32,123 nucleotides of DNA, from contig NZ_HE997998.1 in the NCBI RefSeq assembly GCF_000312585.1, positions 59,555-91,677 on the forward strand, given 5' to 3'. Both the position numbers and the translations under genes were made by a program. This document shows, piece by piece, positions 1-8,992 of the stretch. The DNA comes from Bartonella queenslandensis AUST/NH15 (GTDB lineage Bacteria > Pseudomonadota > Alphaproteobacteria > Rhizobiales > Rhizobiaceae). Numbering within the stretch: position 1 is the first letter of the stretch; the number at the start of each line of letters is the position of its first letter. A model generated the notes under the pieces. It was not told the DNA's origin. It worked only from the letters and a program-made list of their open reading frames with translations, and made no database searches.

Positions 1-1283
1 TTAAAGTGGAGTGGTTATGTAGAGACCATAAAAAAGAAGTAAAAATGCCTCTTATACAGGCTCTTAAATGCCAAAGCCTGTTGCAATATGAGGGATTGAA
101 AAAATAAAATAATGGTACCACATTTTGCAAAGTAAATGATGGTGCTCAATGGATCCCGTTCCCTTTGGAGTATTTACCCCTTACAGGTATTGCTATGAAA
201 TGAATATAAGATGTTTTGTTAAAACAAGTGCATGAATGACATGATAAGTCTCTGTTTTGAACTTTTTGTTCTTTGTGAGAAGCGCGTGATTTCATTGAAA
301 GATGAAATAAAAACATGGCGCAATATGCATTCCATGAATTAAAAGAATTGCTTGAATGCTTTTGAAAAGCGCACAAATTGCATAATGGCTGTCAATAACT
401 TGACTAACCTGACCTATTACAACCATCAGTAACATACTAAAACCTTTTGGGTTTTCAATATTCATTTTACGTCAAGACAAATTAAAAAGGGAAGATAATC
501 GAAAGACAGTTTTTACTTTACATCTTCATATTTTTTTCTAAAGAGGCTGCGTTTGCGTTTCAAAAGGCTGTAATATTTTTCTCCATTTTGACAGCTAAAA
601 ACGAAAATTGCTTATAAAGCCTTTAAACGTAATATCTTTTCAAATGTGTACTTGTTTTAAGAAACCTATTCCTGTGTTTCTCAGTTTATTTTACGATAGC
701 ATCTATGAATGTATGGTATGATTAAAGTTCTATTCTACATTATCCTCTTTATGCTTAGTAAAGGGCAAATTGGCTCCATTATACTTTCTCTTTTTTAGCT
801 TCCATAGAGCCGACAAGTCCTTGTATTTGCGTAATACCATAAGGAGGATTTTTATTCCTTTTTATAGTTTTTGTTCACAGACTCACTCTGCTTAGAATGG
901 ACATATAAAAAGTAGTAATTGATTCATAATAAAAGGGGTTAAAATGAGAAAAACTTATAATATTCAGTTTATTAACTTAATAAAACAATACGTTTCCTTA
1001 TAAATTAATTTGTTATCATTAGGATTAGATGTTGATTAATGAGCAACAAAAAAACACAGGCTTTATGAAATAAATAAGTGCTATAAAAACATAAGCTTAC
1101 CAGAAATGAATGAGAAAGATATCTTAGCTTTTTTATAAAGCTTTGCAAAACAACAAAGCAATTTCTCTTTACAATCATCTGTTTTTTCAAGATGATTTTT
1201 AAAGCAAAAAAGAATTGTTTTTCAAAGGGCTTGAAAAGTTAATTTTTGTAAAAATCCTTCATTGCAAATGCAAAAAATAACTG
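1..1283. other. Gene-poor region upstream of sitA
   Basis: I see no intact gene with recognisable protein features in this stretch. It is strongly AT-rich and has short open frames on the minus strand that do not look like real proteins. The only piece with a hint of family resemblance is a 57-codon minus-strand frame at 292-465, listed separately. The window starts inside this region, so a gene left of base 1 could own part of it. Confidence 0.6.
292..465 (-). pseudogene. Possible LysE/RhtB-type transporter remnant
   Basis: A 57-codon frame starts at ATG 465 and stops at TGA 292-294. Its beginning reads MNIENPKGFSMLLMVVIGQ, followed by further hydrophobic residues. An NPK motif leading into a hydrophobic segment is typical of the middle of LysE/RhtB amino-acid exporters, which are about 200 residues long. 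No flanking N- or C-terminal parts are visible, and an in-frame TGA lies just upstream of the ATG. If the resemblance is real this is a decayed fragment. It may equally be a chance frame in AT-rich DNA. Confidence 0.22.
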
Positions 1284-1319
1284 TTATTGCTAAATGATAA
1301 TGCAAATCATTAGCAATAA
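1284..1319 (+). promoter_or_regulatory. Palindromic operator-like element upstream of sitA
   Basis: TTATTGCTAAATGAT (1284-1298) is mirrored, with one base missing, by ATCATTAGCAATAA (1306-1319). The inner part, ATGATAATGCAAATCATT, resembles both a Fur box and the TGCAAAT-type sites of the manganese regulator Mur, a Fur-family protein in Rhizobiales. It ends 16 bases before the chosen sitA start, where a repressor would block transcription or translation. The palindrome is seen directly; the regulator is inferred from known control of sit operons by Fur/Mur proteins. Confidence 0.6.
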
Positions 1320-1335
1320 AATAAAGAGAAAATTA

Positions 1336-2241
1336 ATGAATATAAAAAAGATTTTTACTCTAATTCTGGGAAGTCTTATTTTTTTTACTCCCAATTTAGC
1401 GGTATGTGCTGGTAAATTTAAAGCTGTGACAACATTCACCATTATTGCTGATATGGCGCGAAATGTAGCTGGTGATGCCGCTGATGTTGAATCAATCACA
1501 AAACCAGGTGCAGAAATTCACGAATATCAACCCACCCCACGTGATCTTATGCGTGCACAAGGCGCAAATCTTATCTTTTGGAATGGGTTAGAGTTAGAAC
1601 TTTGGTTTGAAAAATTCTTTCAAAATATCAAAGATATTCCAAGTGTTGTTGTTTCAAAAGGTGTTGTACCAATTAAAATTGGCGAGGGTCCCTTCAGCGG
1701 TAAACCCAATCCTCATGCATGGATGTCACCGACCGCTGCTCTGATTTATGTTGATAATATTCGTGATGCTTTTGTAAAATACGATCCTGAACACGCTGTT
1801 ATTTATAAAGAGAATGCCGAAATTTATAAACAGAAGATTCGTGCAACAATTGATCCAATCAGAGCTGAATTGTCAGCAGTTCCTCAAGATAAGCGTTGGC
1901 TTGTAACAAGTGAAGGTGCATTTAGTTATTTGGCACGTGATTTTGATCTGAAAGAACTTTATTTATGGCCAATCAATGCTGACCAGCAAGGAACACCACA
2001 ACAGGTTAAGCATGTTATTGATATGGTTCGCAAATACAATATCCATGCAGTTTTTTCTGAAAGCACAATTTCTCCAGCACCTGCTAAACAAGTGGCAAGA
2101 GAAACAGGAGTTAAATACGGTGGTGTTCTCTATGTTGATTCTCTAAGTGAAAAAAATGGTGAGGTCCCCACGTATATTGATTTATTACGTGTCACGAGTG
2201 GCCGTATTAGCAAAGCCTTATTAGAGGGAGTAAAAAACTAA
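1336..2241 (+). CDS. sitA: Periplasmic Mn/Fe-binding protein of the Sit ABC importer
   Basis: Substrate-binding protein of cluster A-I (SitA/YfeA/PsaA type), which captures Mn(II) or Fe(II) in the periplasm for the SitBCD channel. I start it at ATG 1336 (301 residues), because the upstream in-frame ATG at 1294 lies inside the operator palindrome and a purine-rich AAAGAGAAAA precedes 1336. Residues 1-25 form a signal peptide with a likely cut after VCA. The cysteine at 24 follows valine, so it is a poor lipobox. The four metal ligands expected by analogy with PsaA are present: H62 (IHEYQ), H127 (NPHAW), E193 (TSEGAF) and D268 (YVDSL). Length fits the family. The stop codon overlaps the sitB start by one base, so the genes are probably translationally coupled. 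Mn versus Fe preference cannot be read from sequence. Confidence 0.93.
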   Translation: MNIKKIFTLILGSLIFFTPNLAVCAGKFKAVTTFTIIADMARNVAGDAADVESITKPGAEIHEYQPTPRDLMRAQGANLIFWNGLELELWFEKFFQNIKDIPSVVVSKGVVPIKIGEGPFSGKPNPHAWMSPTAALIYVDNIRDAFVKYDPEHAVIYKENAEIYKQKIRATIDPIRAELSAVPQDKRWLVTSEGAFSYLARDFDLKELYLWPINADQQGTPQQVKHVIDMVRKYNIHAVFSESTISPAPAKQVARETGVKYGGVLYVDSLSEKNGEVPTYIDLLRVTSGRISKALLEGVKN

Positions 2242-3071
2242 TGACGGAATGTGGAATATTTGCCCAAGGAGTAACGGTAACTTATCGTAATGGACATACA
2301 GCGTTACGTGAAGTAAATTTTGAAAGTCCAAAGGGTTCTATTACAGCATTGGTTGGTGTTAATGGATCCGGTAAATCAACATTATTTAAAGCGATTATGG
2401 GGTTTGTACGCCCCTCAAAAGGAAAAATTCGCATGTTTGATTTGCCCGTTGATATAGCTTTGAAAAAAAATCTTATTGCTTATGTTCCTCAAAGTGAAGA
2501 TGTGGATTGGAATTTTCCTGTTCTGGTTGAAGATGTTGTCTTGATGGGGCGATATGGTCATATGAATTTCTTTCGCTATGCACGGGCGCGGGATTATGAA
2601 GCCGTTCGTGTTGCATTGGAACGCGTGGATATGTTGCCTTTTGCCAAGCGCCAGATTGGAGAACTTTCTGGGGGACAAAAAAAGCGCGTTTTTCTAGCGC
2701 GTGCTCTGGCACAGAAAGCAAAAGCTATTTTATTAGATGAGCCGTTCACAGGGGTTGATGTTACAACAGAAGATAAAATCATTGCTTTGTTACAAGATCT
2801 TCGTAAAGAAGGAGCAGTAATCTTGGTCTCTACCCACAATTTAGGCTCTGTTCCAGAATTTTGTGATCATACAGTTTTAATAAAAGGAACCGTTTTAGCT
2901 TCTGGGTTAACAGAAAAAATCTTTACACAAGAAAATCTGGAGAAAACTTTCGGAGGATCTTTGCACCACCATATTTTTGATCTTCAAGGCACGAAAAAAA
3001 ATGATGCTTTCATGGGGAGAAAACAGTCTGCAGTTTGCGAAAATATTGAAAGAGTGGAGCACGTCGCATGA
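2241..3071 (+). CDS. sitB: ATP-binding protein of the Sit Mn/Fe ABC importer
   Basis: Cytoplasmic ATPase that drives metal import, 276 residues. All nucleotide-binding motifs are visible: Walker [10 protein letters not shown] (39-47), Q-loop Q84, signature LSGGQ (142-146), Walker B AILLDEP with D166/E167, and the H-loop histidine in VSTHN (H199). The C-terminal 40 residues after the core are poorly conserved in type, as is usual in this family. It starts in a TAATG overlap with sitA, and its stop overlaps the sitC ATG by four bases (ATGA), which indicates a single transcript. Confidence 0.94.
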   Translation: MTECGIFAQGVTVTYRNGHTALREVNFESPKGSITALVGVNGSGKSTLFKAIMGFVRPSKGKIRMFDLPVDIALKKNLIAYVPQSEDVDWNFPVLVEDVVLMGRYGHMNFFRYARARDYEAVRVALERVDMLPFAKRQIGELSGGQKKRVFLARALAQKAKAILLDEPFTGVDVTTEDKIIALLQDLRKEGAVILVSTHNLGSVPEFCDHTVLIKGTVLASGLTEKIFTQENLEKTFGGSLHHHIFDLQGTKKNDAFMGRKQSAVCENIERVEHVA

Positions 3072-3934
3072 TTTCTTGGTTGCTTGAACCACTGAGCTAT
3101 CAATATATGGTGAATGCAATGTGGGTTTCTGGATTAGTTGGGTGTGTTTGTGCCTTTCTTTCAGCTTTTTTGATGTTAAAAGGTTGGTCATTGATTGGTG
3201 ATGCACTCTCCCATTCAATTGTTCCTGGTGTAGCAGGAGCTTACCTTTTAGGGTTACCTTTTTCACTTGGCGCTTTTTTTTCTGGTGGCCTTGCTGCGGC
3301 AGCAATGCTGTTTTTTAATCAGCGGACAAAACTGAAAGAAGATACCATTATTGGTCTCATTTTTTCTTCCTTTTTTGCTTTTGGATTATTTCTCAAATCA
3401 TTAAAACCAATGGCTGTTAATATTGATACAATTGTTTTAGGAAATATTCTAGCAGTTAGCTCATCAGATATTATACAATTGGCTTTTATTGGTTTTTTCT
3501 CTTTATTTATATTGTTTTTGAAATGGAAAGATCTCCTTGTTTCTTTATTTGATGAAACACACGCTCGTGCCATTGGATTGAATGTAAAGTTTTTAAAGAT
3601 TCTCTTTTTCACGCTGCTTGCTGCTTGTACTGTTGCTGCTATGCAAACGGTTGGAGCGTTTTTGGTTATTTGTTTGGTTGTAACGCCTGGGGCAACAGCT
3701 TATCTTTTAAGTGATCGTTTTGTGAATATCTTGGTTATTGCAGTTATAATTGGGACACTCACAAGCGTATTAGGTGTTTATGTGAGTTATTTTTTGAATG
3801 CACAAACGGGCGGGGTTGTCGTGCTTTTTCAAGCATTTTTATTTATGTTAGCTTTTATTTTTGCTCCTAAACACGGATATATTGCTGCGCGTTTACGTAT
3901 AAATGCAGCAAAAAAAGGTGTGATTTTATCATGA
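3068..3934 (+). CDS. sitC: Membrane permease of the Sit Mn/Fe ABC importer (first)
   Basis: ABC-3 family inner-membrane permease of 288 residues that forms half of the transport channel. It shows the typical [20 protein letters not shown] motif near residues 38-57 and many hydrophobic helices. The [23 protein letters not shown] region matches the conserved cytoplasmic-loop and helix pattern of ZnuB/SitC proteins. It overlaps sitB and sitD by ATGA junctions. SitC and SitD resemble each other and probably form a heterodimer. Confidence 0.92.
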   Translation: MISWLLEPLSYQYMVNAMWVSGLVGCVCAFLSAFLMLKGWSLIGDALSHSIVPGVAGAYLLGLPFSLGAFFSGGLAAAAMLFFNQRTKLKEDTIIGLIFSSFFAFGLFLKSLKPMAVNIDTIVLGNILAVSSSDIIQLAFIGFFSLFILFLKWKDLLVSLFDETHARAIGLNVKFLKILFFTLLAACTVAAMQTVGAFLVICLVVTPGATAYLLSDRFVNILVIAVIIGTLTSVLGVYVSYFLNAQTGGVVVLFQAFLFMLAFIFAPKHGYIAARLRINAAKKGVILS

Positions 3935-4836
3935 TTGATCAATTACTACTTCCTTTTCAGTTTTCTTTTATGCTGAAAGGCATGCTTATTGTTATGATCC
4001 TTTCTATTCCAATGGCGATGCTTTCCTGTTTTCTTATTTTGAAAGGATGGGCACTGTTAGGCGACGCCATTTCCCATGCAGTTTTTCCAGGTGTTGTTGT
4101 TGGTTATATGACAACACCGTGGGTGATAACATTTTTAACTTCTTTGCCATTTGCTTGGTTCCAGCATATGCGTCCAGAAAATATTACAATGACCTTGATT
4201 ACTTGCGGTGCTTTTGTTGCGGGTATGGTTTGTGCACTTACAACAGGTTTTTTGGGAAGTAACAGTCGTATCAAACAGGATACAGTGATGGGTGTTGTTT
4301 TTTCATCGATGTTTGGTTTAGGGCTTATTTTGGCAACATCTATCTATAGTAGTTTAGATTTAAATCATATTCTATTTGGTAATCTGTTGGGCGTTAATTG
4401 GCTTGATATTACGCAGACAGCAATCATTTCTGCCATTGTTACTTTTACTTTAGGAGCAAAATGGCGCGATTTTATGCTGTATATTTTTGATTCAGTACAA
4501 GGTCGTGCAATGGGATTGCGCATATCACTGCTCCACTATACCCTTCTCACGATGATTTCTCTTACAATTGTTGCGGCTTTGAAAGCTGTTGGAATTGTGC
4601 TTGTTATTTCTTTACTGATAGCACCAGGAGCAATTGCCTATCTTGTTACGAAGCGGTTTTCTTTTATGTTAATGATCGCGATACTTATTGCAGCTTTTTC
4701 TGGTTTTTTAGGGATTTATCTTAGCTTATTTATCGGCTCTGATTCTGCTTCCACAATTGTGTTAATCTTGACATTGATTTTTATTGCCATTTTCATGATG
4801 ACTTTCTTTCGTCGAAATACAGTTCAAGAAACTTGA
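3931..4836 (+). CDS. sitD: Membrane permease of the Sit Mn/Fe ABC importer (second)
   Basis: Second ABC-3 permease, 301 residues, last gene of the operon. It has GWALLGDAISHAVFPGVVVG near residues 35-54, the counterpart of the SitC motif, and KAVGIVLVISLLIAPGAIAY further on. It has several transmembrane helices and a short charged C-terminus. The start overlaps the sitC stop by four bases. A rho-independent terminator follows about 160 bases downstream, which closes the transcription unit. Confidence 0.92.
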   Translation: MIDQLLLPFQFSFMLKGMLIVMILSIPMAMLSCFLILKGWALLGDAISHAVFPGVVVGYMTTPWVITFLTSLPFAWFQHMRPENITMTLITCGAFVAGMVCALTTGFLGSNSRIKQDTVMGVVFSSMFGLGLILATSIYSSLDLNHILFGNLLGVNWLDITQTAIISAIVTFTLGAKWRDFMLYIFDSVQGRAMGLRISLLHYTLLTMISLTIVAALKAVGIVLVISLLIAPGAIAYLVTKRFSFMLMIAILIAAFSGFLGIYLSLFIGSDSASTIVLILTLIFIAIFMMTFFRRNTVQET

Positions 4837-4948
4837 TGGTGATTAAATTCATGCATATCAGCAATGCATTTTTATATATTGTTTTTCACACTTATTTTAA
4901 TTAGAGGTTGAGTCGCTAGGTTATTTTTCCTCCTAATGTCTAGCAAAT

Positions 4949-4985
4949 GAATGCAGTACATTTCCCCCCCCCGAATGCTGCATTC
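4949..4985. repeat. Inverted repeat enclosing a C9 homopolymer
   Basis: GAATGCAG (4949-4956) pairs perfectly with CTGCATTC (4978-4985). The loop contains nine consecutive C at 4964-4972. A pure C9 run is unusual in such AT-rich DNA. There is no T-run after it, so it does not look like a terminator itself; the real terminator starts ten bases later. Confidence 0.6.
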
Positions 4986-4994
4986 TTAATTAAG

Positions 4995-5032
4995 AGGCTG
5001 CATTGATTTATTCTGCAGCCTTTTTATTTTTT
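4995..5032 (+). terminator. Rho-independent terminator of sitABCD
   Basis: AGGCTGCA (4995-5002) and TGCAGCCT (5014-5021) form a perfect 8-base stem with an 11-base loop. This is followed by a T-rich tract (TTTTTATTTTTT). Orientation and position fit the end of the sit operon. Confidence 0.8.
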
Positions 5033-5075
5033 CTGCTTTTCCAAAATCTCTTCTTATTTCTTGAAACTACTTAAA

Positions 5076-5086
5076 ATGATTATCAT
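5076..5086. promoter_or_regulatory. Fur-like short palindrome
   Basis: ATGATTATCAT is a perfect 5-1-5 palindrome in the context AAAATGATTATCATATT. It resembles half of a classical Fur box. It lies about 190 bases before the DUF454 gene and just after the sit terminator. Binding by a metal regulator is inference only. Confidence 0.3.
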
Positions 5087-5242
5087 ATTGCAAAGCTATT
5101 TAGTATCTTGAAGGAACTTATGAAAGTCAAAGACACTTACACATAGAAATAGTGGCACATAGAAATGTGTAGCGAGAGGGGAAATGATGGAGAGGAATTA
5201 TCCACTCAAACATATAAACAAGGAAACAGATATAATTTTTTG

Positions 5243-5256
5243 CGTAAAATTTTACG
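5243..5256. promoter_or_regulatory. Perfect 14-base palindrome before the DUF454 gene
   Basis: CGTAAAATTTTACG reads the same on both strands and lies 22 bases upstream of ATG 5279. The position is compatible with an operator over the promoter or leader. No regulator can be named. Confidence 0.35.
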
Positions 5257-5278
5257 TAGAGGAAAATAATACGAGAGA

Positions 5279-5665
5279 ATGAAGAAATATTTCAAGATAT
5301 CACACCCTTTGCGCCTCTGCTATTATATAGCAGGTTGGGCAATGGTTATATTAGGTATTATCGGTGTGGTATTACCTATTATGCCAACTATGCCTTTTTT
5401 GTTGATTGCCTCATGGTGTTTTACGCGTTCTTCTCCACGTTTTCATTACTGGTTGAATAATCATCGTATTTTTGGTCCCCCTCTTAAACAATGGGAAGAA
5501 AGAAAAGCTATCTCTCCATTTGTTAAACTTTTTGCAGTGATGAGTATGACAGGAGGAGGATTATCCTTTTTCGTGATGGTCCATCCTCCTTTATGGATTT
5601 TTTTACTCGTTGCCGTTATATTATTGTTGATTGCTATTTATATCGTGACACGCCCATCTTCATAA
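5279..5665 (+). CDS. DUF454 (YbaN-like) inner-membrane protein
   Basis: Small membrane protein of 128 residues, of unknown function in most organisms. It matches the DUF454 pattern: a first hydrophobic hairpin (about 14-48) with GIIGVVLPIMPTMPFLLIA, then the typical FTRSSPRFHYWLNNHRIFGP segment (about 49-67), a charged stretch, and a second hydrophobic pair (about 81-124). Length is usual for the family. Upstream are AGAGGAAA and GAGAG, the latter rather close to the ATG. It stands alone, 440 bases after sitD and on the same strand; a link to metal uptake is possible but unproven. Confidence 0.85.
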   Translation: MKKYFKISHPLRLCYYIAGWAMVILGIIGVVLPIMPTMPFLLIASWCFTRSSPRFHYWLNNHRIFGPPLKQWEERKAISPFVKLFAVMSMTGGGLSFFVMVHPPLWIFLLVAVILLLIAIYIVTRPSS

Positions 5666-6485
5666 TGGCATAAAAAACTTTATGAGATGCTCTTTTTAGC
5701 TTTGCCTTATTTGTTAAAATGATGAGAGAGACTTTTCCCTCAAGTTTTGTATATAACATCTCCCTATTCAAAATGCATATGAAATAACAAGCTTTTTAAA
5801 AGCAATTGCTTAATGATATACTTGTGAAATAATTTTTATGAGCAAAGAAAATTATGTACAAAGCCCTTTTAAAACTCATAAAAAATTGCTTTGTAAACAA
5901 TGATAAATCACATTCATGAAGAGACTTTATTTTTGTAAAGCATGCTCGTACAAATTTCTATATATACATCTCTACCGAAAACACATTGATATTATATTTT
6001 TTTCTAACAAAATACTTCGTTTGTTTTCATATCTCTGGATGAGAACATTGTATTCCTGCTATAATATGCGCGTAAATAAATTTTCTGACTTTGCATAAAA
6101 CTTATTCGAAATAAAAATATTATAGTATTCTCTGTTTTTTTATGAGATTCAGGAGTTCTCACTCAACATGCATAATGATAGTAATCTGTTATGCCGTAAA
6201 ATACCTTTATCTATAACAATGATATAAAACATTTAAGCTTCCTTAACTAAAATTCTTTAGCAGGTTAAATTTTTTAAGTGCATCGTGATATTTTTTAAGT
6301 TTTGCTTATCGAGCCTTATTTATGTAAATAAACCGCATGTGTTGGAAGCAAAGTGGAATCCGTTCAACGAGTAGCCTAACTATTTACAGCTCCGTAAGGG
6401 TTAAACATCCCCGTTCTCATGGTGGAAAAAGGTTAACCTTATGAACAATAGGATGCGTTAATATATCCGTTTAAAGAGCTGAAAA
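5666..6485. other. Intergenic region between the DUF454 gene and pncB
   Basis: No convincing gene is present in these 820 bases. Most of the stretch is very AT-rich with short chance frames. The segment 6337-6444 is visibly richer in G+C and carries a 35-codon open frame, reported separately. The self-complementary AGGTTAACCT occurs at about 6430-6439. Confidence 0.55.
6337..6444 (+). other. G+C-richer islet with a 35-codon frame
   Basis: ATG 6337 to TGA 6442-6444 encodes 35 residues, starting MCWKQSGIRS and ending HPRSHGGKRLTL. Base composition is clearly less AT-rich than the DNA on both sides. No strong ribosome binding site is visible. It could be part of a small RNA, a leader peptide, a gene remnant, or the 3' untranslated region of pncB read from the other strand. 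I do not recognise it. Confidence 0.25.
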
Positions 6486-7790
6486 TTACATCTTGCTAGG
6501 TCTAGTAACGCGCTTTTTATTGCCAAAAAAATTGAGATAACGTTGTACTTCTTTTGAATCACCGATCGTTTTTTCAGGATTATCTGAAAGTTTTACGGCT
6601 GGTCGTCCATTGGCATGGGTCACCTTACAAACAAGAGAAAGAGCATCAAGGGTTGTAATTTCTTTAGGTGCACAGCCTGTAAAGTCATTGGTAAGATCAG
6701 TGCCCCATCCAAAACTCATGCGCACTTTTCTATGAAAATGATGATAGGTTTTTTCAATTGTATCGACATCAAGTGCATCCGAAAAAATTAAAAGTTTTTC
6801 GCGTGGGTCTTTTCCTTTTTCTTTCCACCATTGAATAATACGTTCTCCACCTTCTATGGGGGGTGCACTATCCGGTCTAAAACCCGTCCAATCTGCTACC
6901 CAATCTGGAGCATCACATAAAAATGCTTCTGTACCAAAAGTATCAGGTAAAACAATGAGAAGATTTCCACCATAATAACGGTTCCAATCTTGCAAAACTT
7001 GATACGGAGCTCTGCGTAATTCATCATTATTGTTGCTAAGAGCAGCAATGACCATAGGCAATTCATGCGCATTGGTTCCAAGAGCCTCTAAATCTGTATC
7101 CATGGCGAGAAGGACATTAGAAGTTCCCGTAAAAGAACTCCCAATACCTTCTTTTAATGCTTCAACACACCAGCGCTGCCATAAAAAAGAATGGCGGCGC
7201 CGTGTGCCAAAGTCAGATATTTTAATATCAGATAATTTTTTGAGACGTTCAACTTTACTCCACATTTTTGCTTTAGCGCGCGCATAAAGCACATCAAGAG
7301 CAAAACGATCTAGATTTTTCATAGCAGCACGTGAACGTAATTCACTAATAATAGCAAGGGCGGGAATTTCCCACATAGAGCTATGAGCCCATGAACCATG
7401 AAAATGAAGAATATATTGGCCATCTTTACGGGTTAGTTCATATTCTGGGAGTTGAAAATTTTCAAGCCAACGAAGGAAATCCGGTGTAAAAATTTGTTTA
7501 CGTCCATAAAATGTATTACCAGCAAGCCAGATCATTTCTTTTTTCGTAAAACGCAAACTGAGGGCGTGGTCAAGTTGAGCGCGCAATTCACTCTCGTCAA
7601 TATCGTCAGCCAGACGTATTGTTTTTGTGCGATTTATGAGGGAGAAGGTAACATTAACTTTAGGATAAAGTCCCCAAATCATCTGTACCATAAGAAGTTT
7701 ATAGAAATCTGTATCAAGCAGCGAACGAATAATGGGATCAAGTTTCCAAGTATGATTATAAACACGCCTTGCGATGTCTGGATGATTCAT
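6486..7790 (-). CDS. pncB: Nicotinate phosphoribosyltransferase
   Basis: Converts nicotinate and PRPP (with ATP) to nicotinate mononucleotide in the NAD salvage (Preiss-Handler) pathway, in the cytoplasm. The chosen ATG at 7790 gives 434 residues, the usual rhizobial length, and is preceded by a good GAAGG site; a longer frame from TTG 7841 is less likely. Family motifs are visible: [13 protein letters not shown] (24-36), FGTRRRHS (194-201), GTSNVLLA (222-229), and [12 protein letters not shown] near the C-terminus, which belongs to the phosphate-binding region. It reads away from the ndvB remnants and probably has its own promoter in the gap 7791-7915. Confidence 0.95.
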   Translation of the reverse strand: MNHPDIARRVYNHTWKLDPIIRSLLDTDFYKLLMVQMIWGLYPKVNVTFSLINRTKTIRLADDIDESELRAQLDHALSLRFTKKEMIWLAGNTFYGRKQIFTPDFLRWLENFQLPEYELTRKDGQYILHFHGSWAHSSMWEIPALAIISELRSRAAMKNLDRFALDVLYARAKAKMWSKVERLKKLSDIKISDFGTRRRHSFLWQRWCVEALKEGIGSSFTGTSNVLLAMDTDLEALGTNAHELPMVIAALSNNNDELRRAPYQVLQDWNRYYGGNLLIVLPDTFGTEAFLCDAPDWVADWTGFRPDSAPPIEGGERIIQWWKEKGKDPREKLLIFSDALDVDTIEKTYHHFHRKVRMSFGWGTDLTNDFTGCAPKEITTLDALSLVCKVTHANGRPAVKLSDNPEKTIGDSKEVQRYLNFFGNKKRVTRPSKM

Positions 7791-7892
7791 AACCTTCTTT
7801 CTTTCAATCTCATAGAATTTAAAATTTTTGTGCTCCAACAAGGTCCATATAGGAGTGAGAGAAACTATAACAACTCTAAGAGTTTGAGCAAG

Positions 7893-7915
7893 AATAAAAA
7901 AGCCCTTTAGCTTTT
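7893..7915 (-). terminator. Rho-independent terminator after ndvB
   Basis: On the minus strand AAAAGC and GCTTTT form a 6-base stem with a 6-base loop, running into a T-rich tail (TTTTTTATTC). It begins directly after the TAG stop of the last ndvB fragment. This suggests the gene once ended a transcript here. Confidence 0.6.
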
Positions 7916-8992
7916 CTATTTTGACGATTTAAGTACGCGTATAATTTCATGTTTTCCAGTTTTTTCCAACTTTATCCCTGTTTGAACATGAGCATATTCT
8001 TTTCCATTAACTCTGAGTATATTTTCAGATCCCCATTTTACTTTAAGAATATAAACAGCCTCATAAAACTTCATTTTTGCTTCATATTCGGGCCAGAAGG
8101 AAGGCAAGTGTGGATGTAAAAATAAAAAATCTCCTTGACGCTTTATTCCAAGGATAGCTTGTGTTGCAGCGCGATAAAACCAACCGGCTGAGCCTGTATA
8201 CCATGTCCAACCGCCTTGATCACATCGTGGTTCAACGGCATAAATATCTGCTGCCATCACATAAGGTTCAACACGATAGGTTTCAGGATCTTGTCCATGA
8301 GTAATAGGGTTAATCGCGGAAAATAAACGATAAGCCTTATCGCTTTCATCTATTTGTGCAAGCGCTAAAATGCTCCAAATAGCGCCATGAGTATATTGCC
8401 CACCATTTTCTCGAATGCCAGGGGGATAACCTTTTATATAACTGGGCTCAAGTGTTGTTTTATCAAAAGGGGGCCAGAAAAGACGTAGAAGTTTTCCTCG
8501 TTTATCATAGAGATGTTCAAGCATTGAGGCCATAGCTTGTTTTCGGCGCTCAAGCGGTGCCATTTGAGAAATGGCAGCCCAAGATTGAGCAATGGTATCA
8601 ATTTGGCATTCATCATTGCTTTTAGAGCCAAGAGGTGTTCCATCATCAAAATAACCACGTCGATACCAGGCACCATCCCAACCGTTTTCTTCTAGAGATT
8701 TTTTCAAACGTTCAAGGTACGTACTCCATATTTGCATATGGCTGTTGTCACCACGTTTTTCGACCAAAGGAATAAATGCTTGTAGTGTGCATCCAAGAAA
8801 CCATCCCAACCAAGTGCTTTCACCTTTTCCTTCAATACCTACCAAATTCATGCCATCATTCCAATCACCACCTAAAATAAGAGGAAGACCGTGGGGTCCA
8901 CAGCGTTTAATGGCAAGGTCTAGCGCTAAAACACAATGTTCATAAACTGTTGCAACTTTTGAGGATTGGGTGGGTTGAAAATAAGCGTCCTG
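7916..8992 (-). pseudogene. ndvB: ndvB fragment 7 (C-terminus)
   Basis: In frame with fragment 6 across the TAA. It begins with QDAYFQPTQSSKVATVYEHC and carries GGDWNDGMNLVGIEGKGEST, the conserved GH94 catalytic-site segment. The first ATG (8851) is the methionine inside that motif, so an independently started protein of 311 residues would lack the GDWND acid. The natural C-terminus is TAG 7916-7918, followed by a terminator. Confidence 0.8.

Larger units (their letters stand above)
4837..5278. other. Intergenic region after sitD with several structural signals
   Basis: No gene is seen in these 442 bases. The region holds a hairpin with a C9 loop tract (4949-4985), the sitABCD terminator (4995-5032), a short AT-rich palindrome ATGATTATCAT (5076-5086), and a perfect 14-base palindrome (5243-5256) just before the DUF454 gene. 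Two copies of CACATAGAAAT also occur around 5138-5166. Confidence 0.6.

Noticed and set aside
1005-1190. 61-codon minus-strand frame upstream of sitA
   Set aside because: Low-complexity hydrophobic and aromatic content typical of chance frames in AT-rich DNA.
1294-1335. Upstream ATG as sitA start
   Set aside because: It lies inside the operator palindrome and would place 14 residues rich in K and I before a normal signal peptide.
5916-6098. 60-codon plus-strand frame starting MKRLYFCKACSYK
   Set aside because: Composition dominated by AT-rich codons (F, Y, I, K), no motif, and no ribosome site.
7452-7910. 152-codon plus-strand open frame
   Set aside because: It lies antisense to pncB and the pncB-ndvB gap, has no recognisable motif, and the minus-strand pncB frame is clearly the real one.
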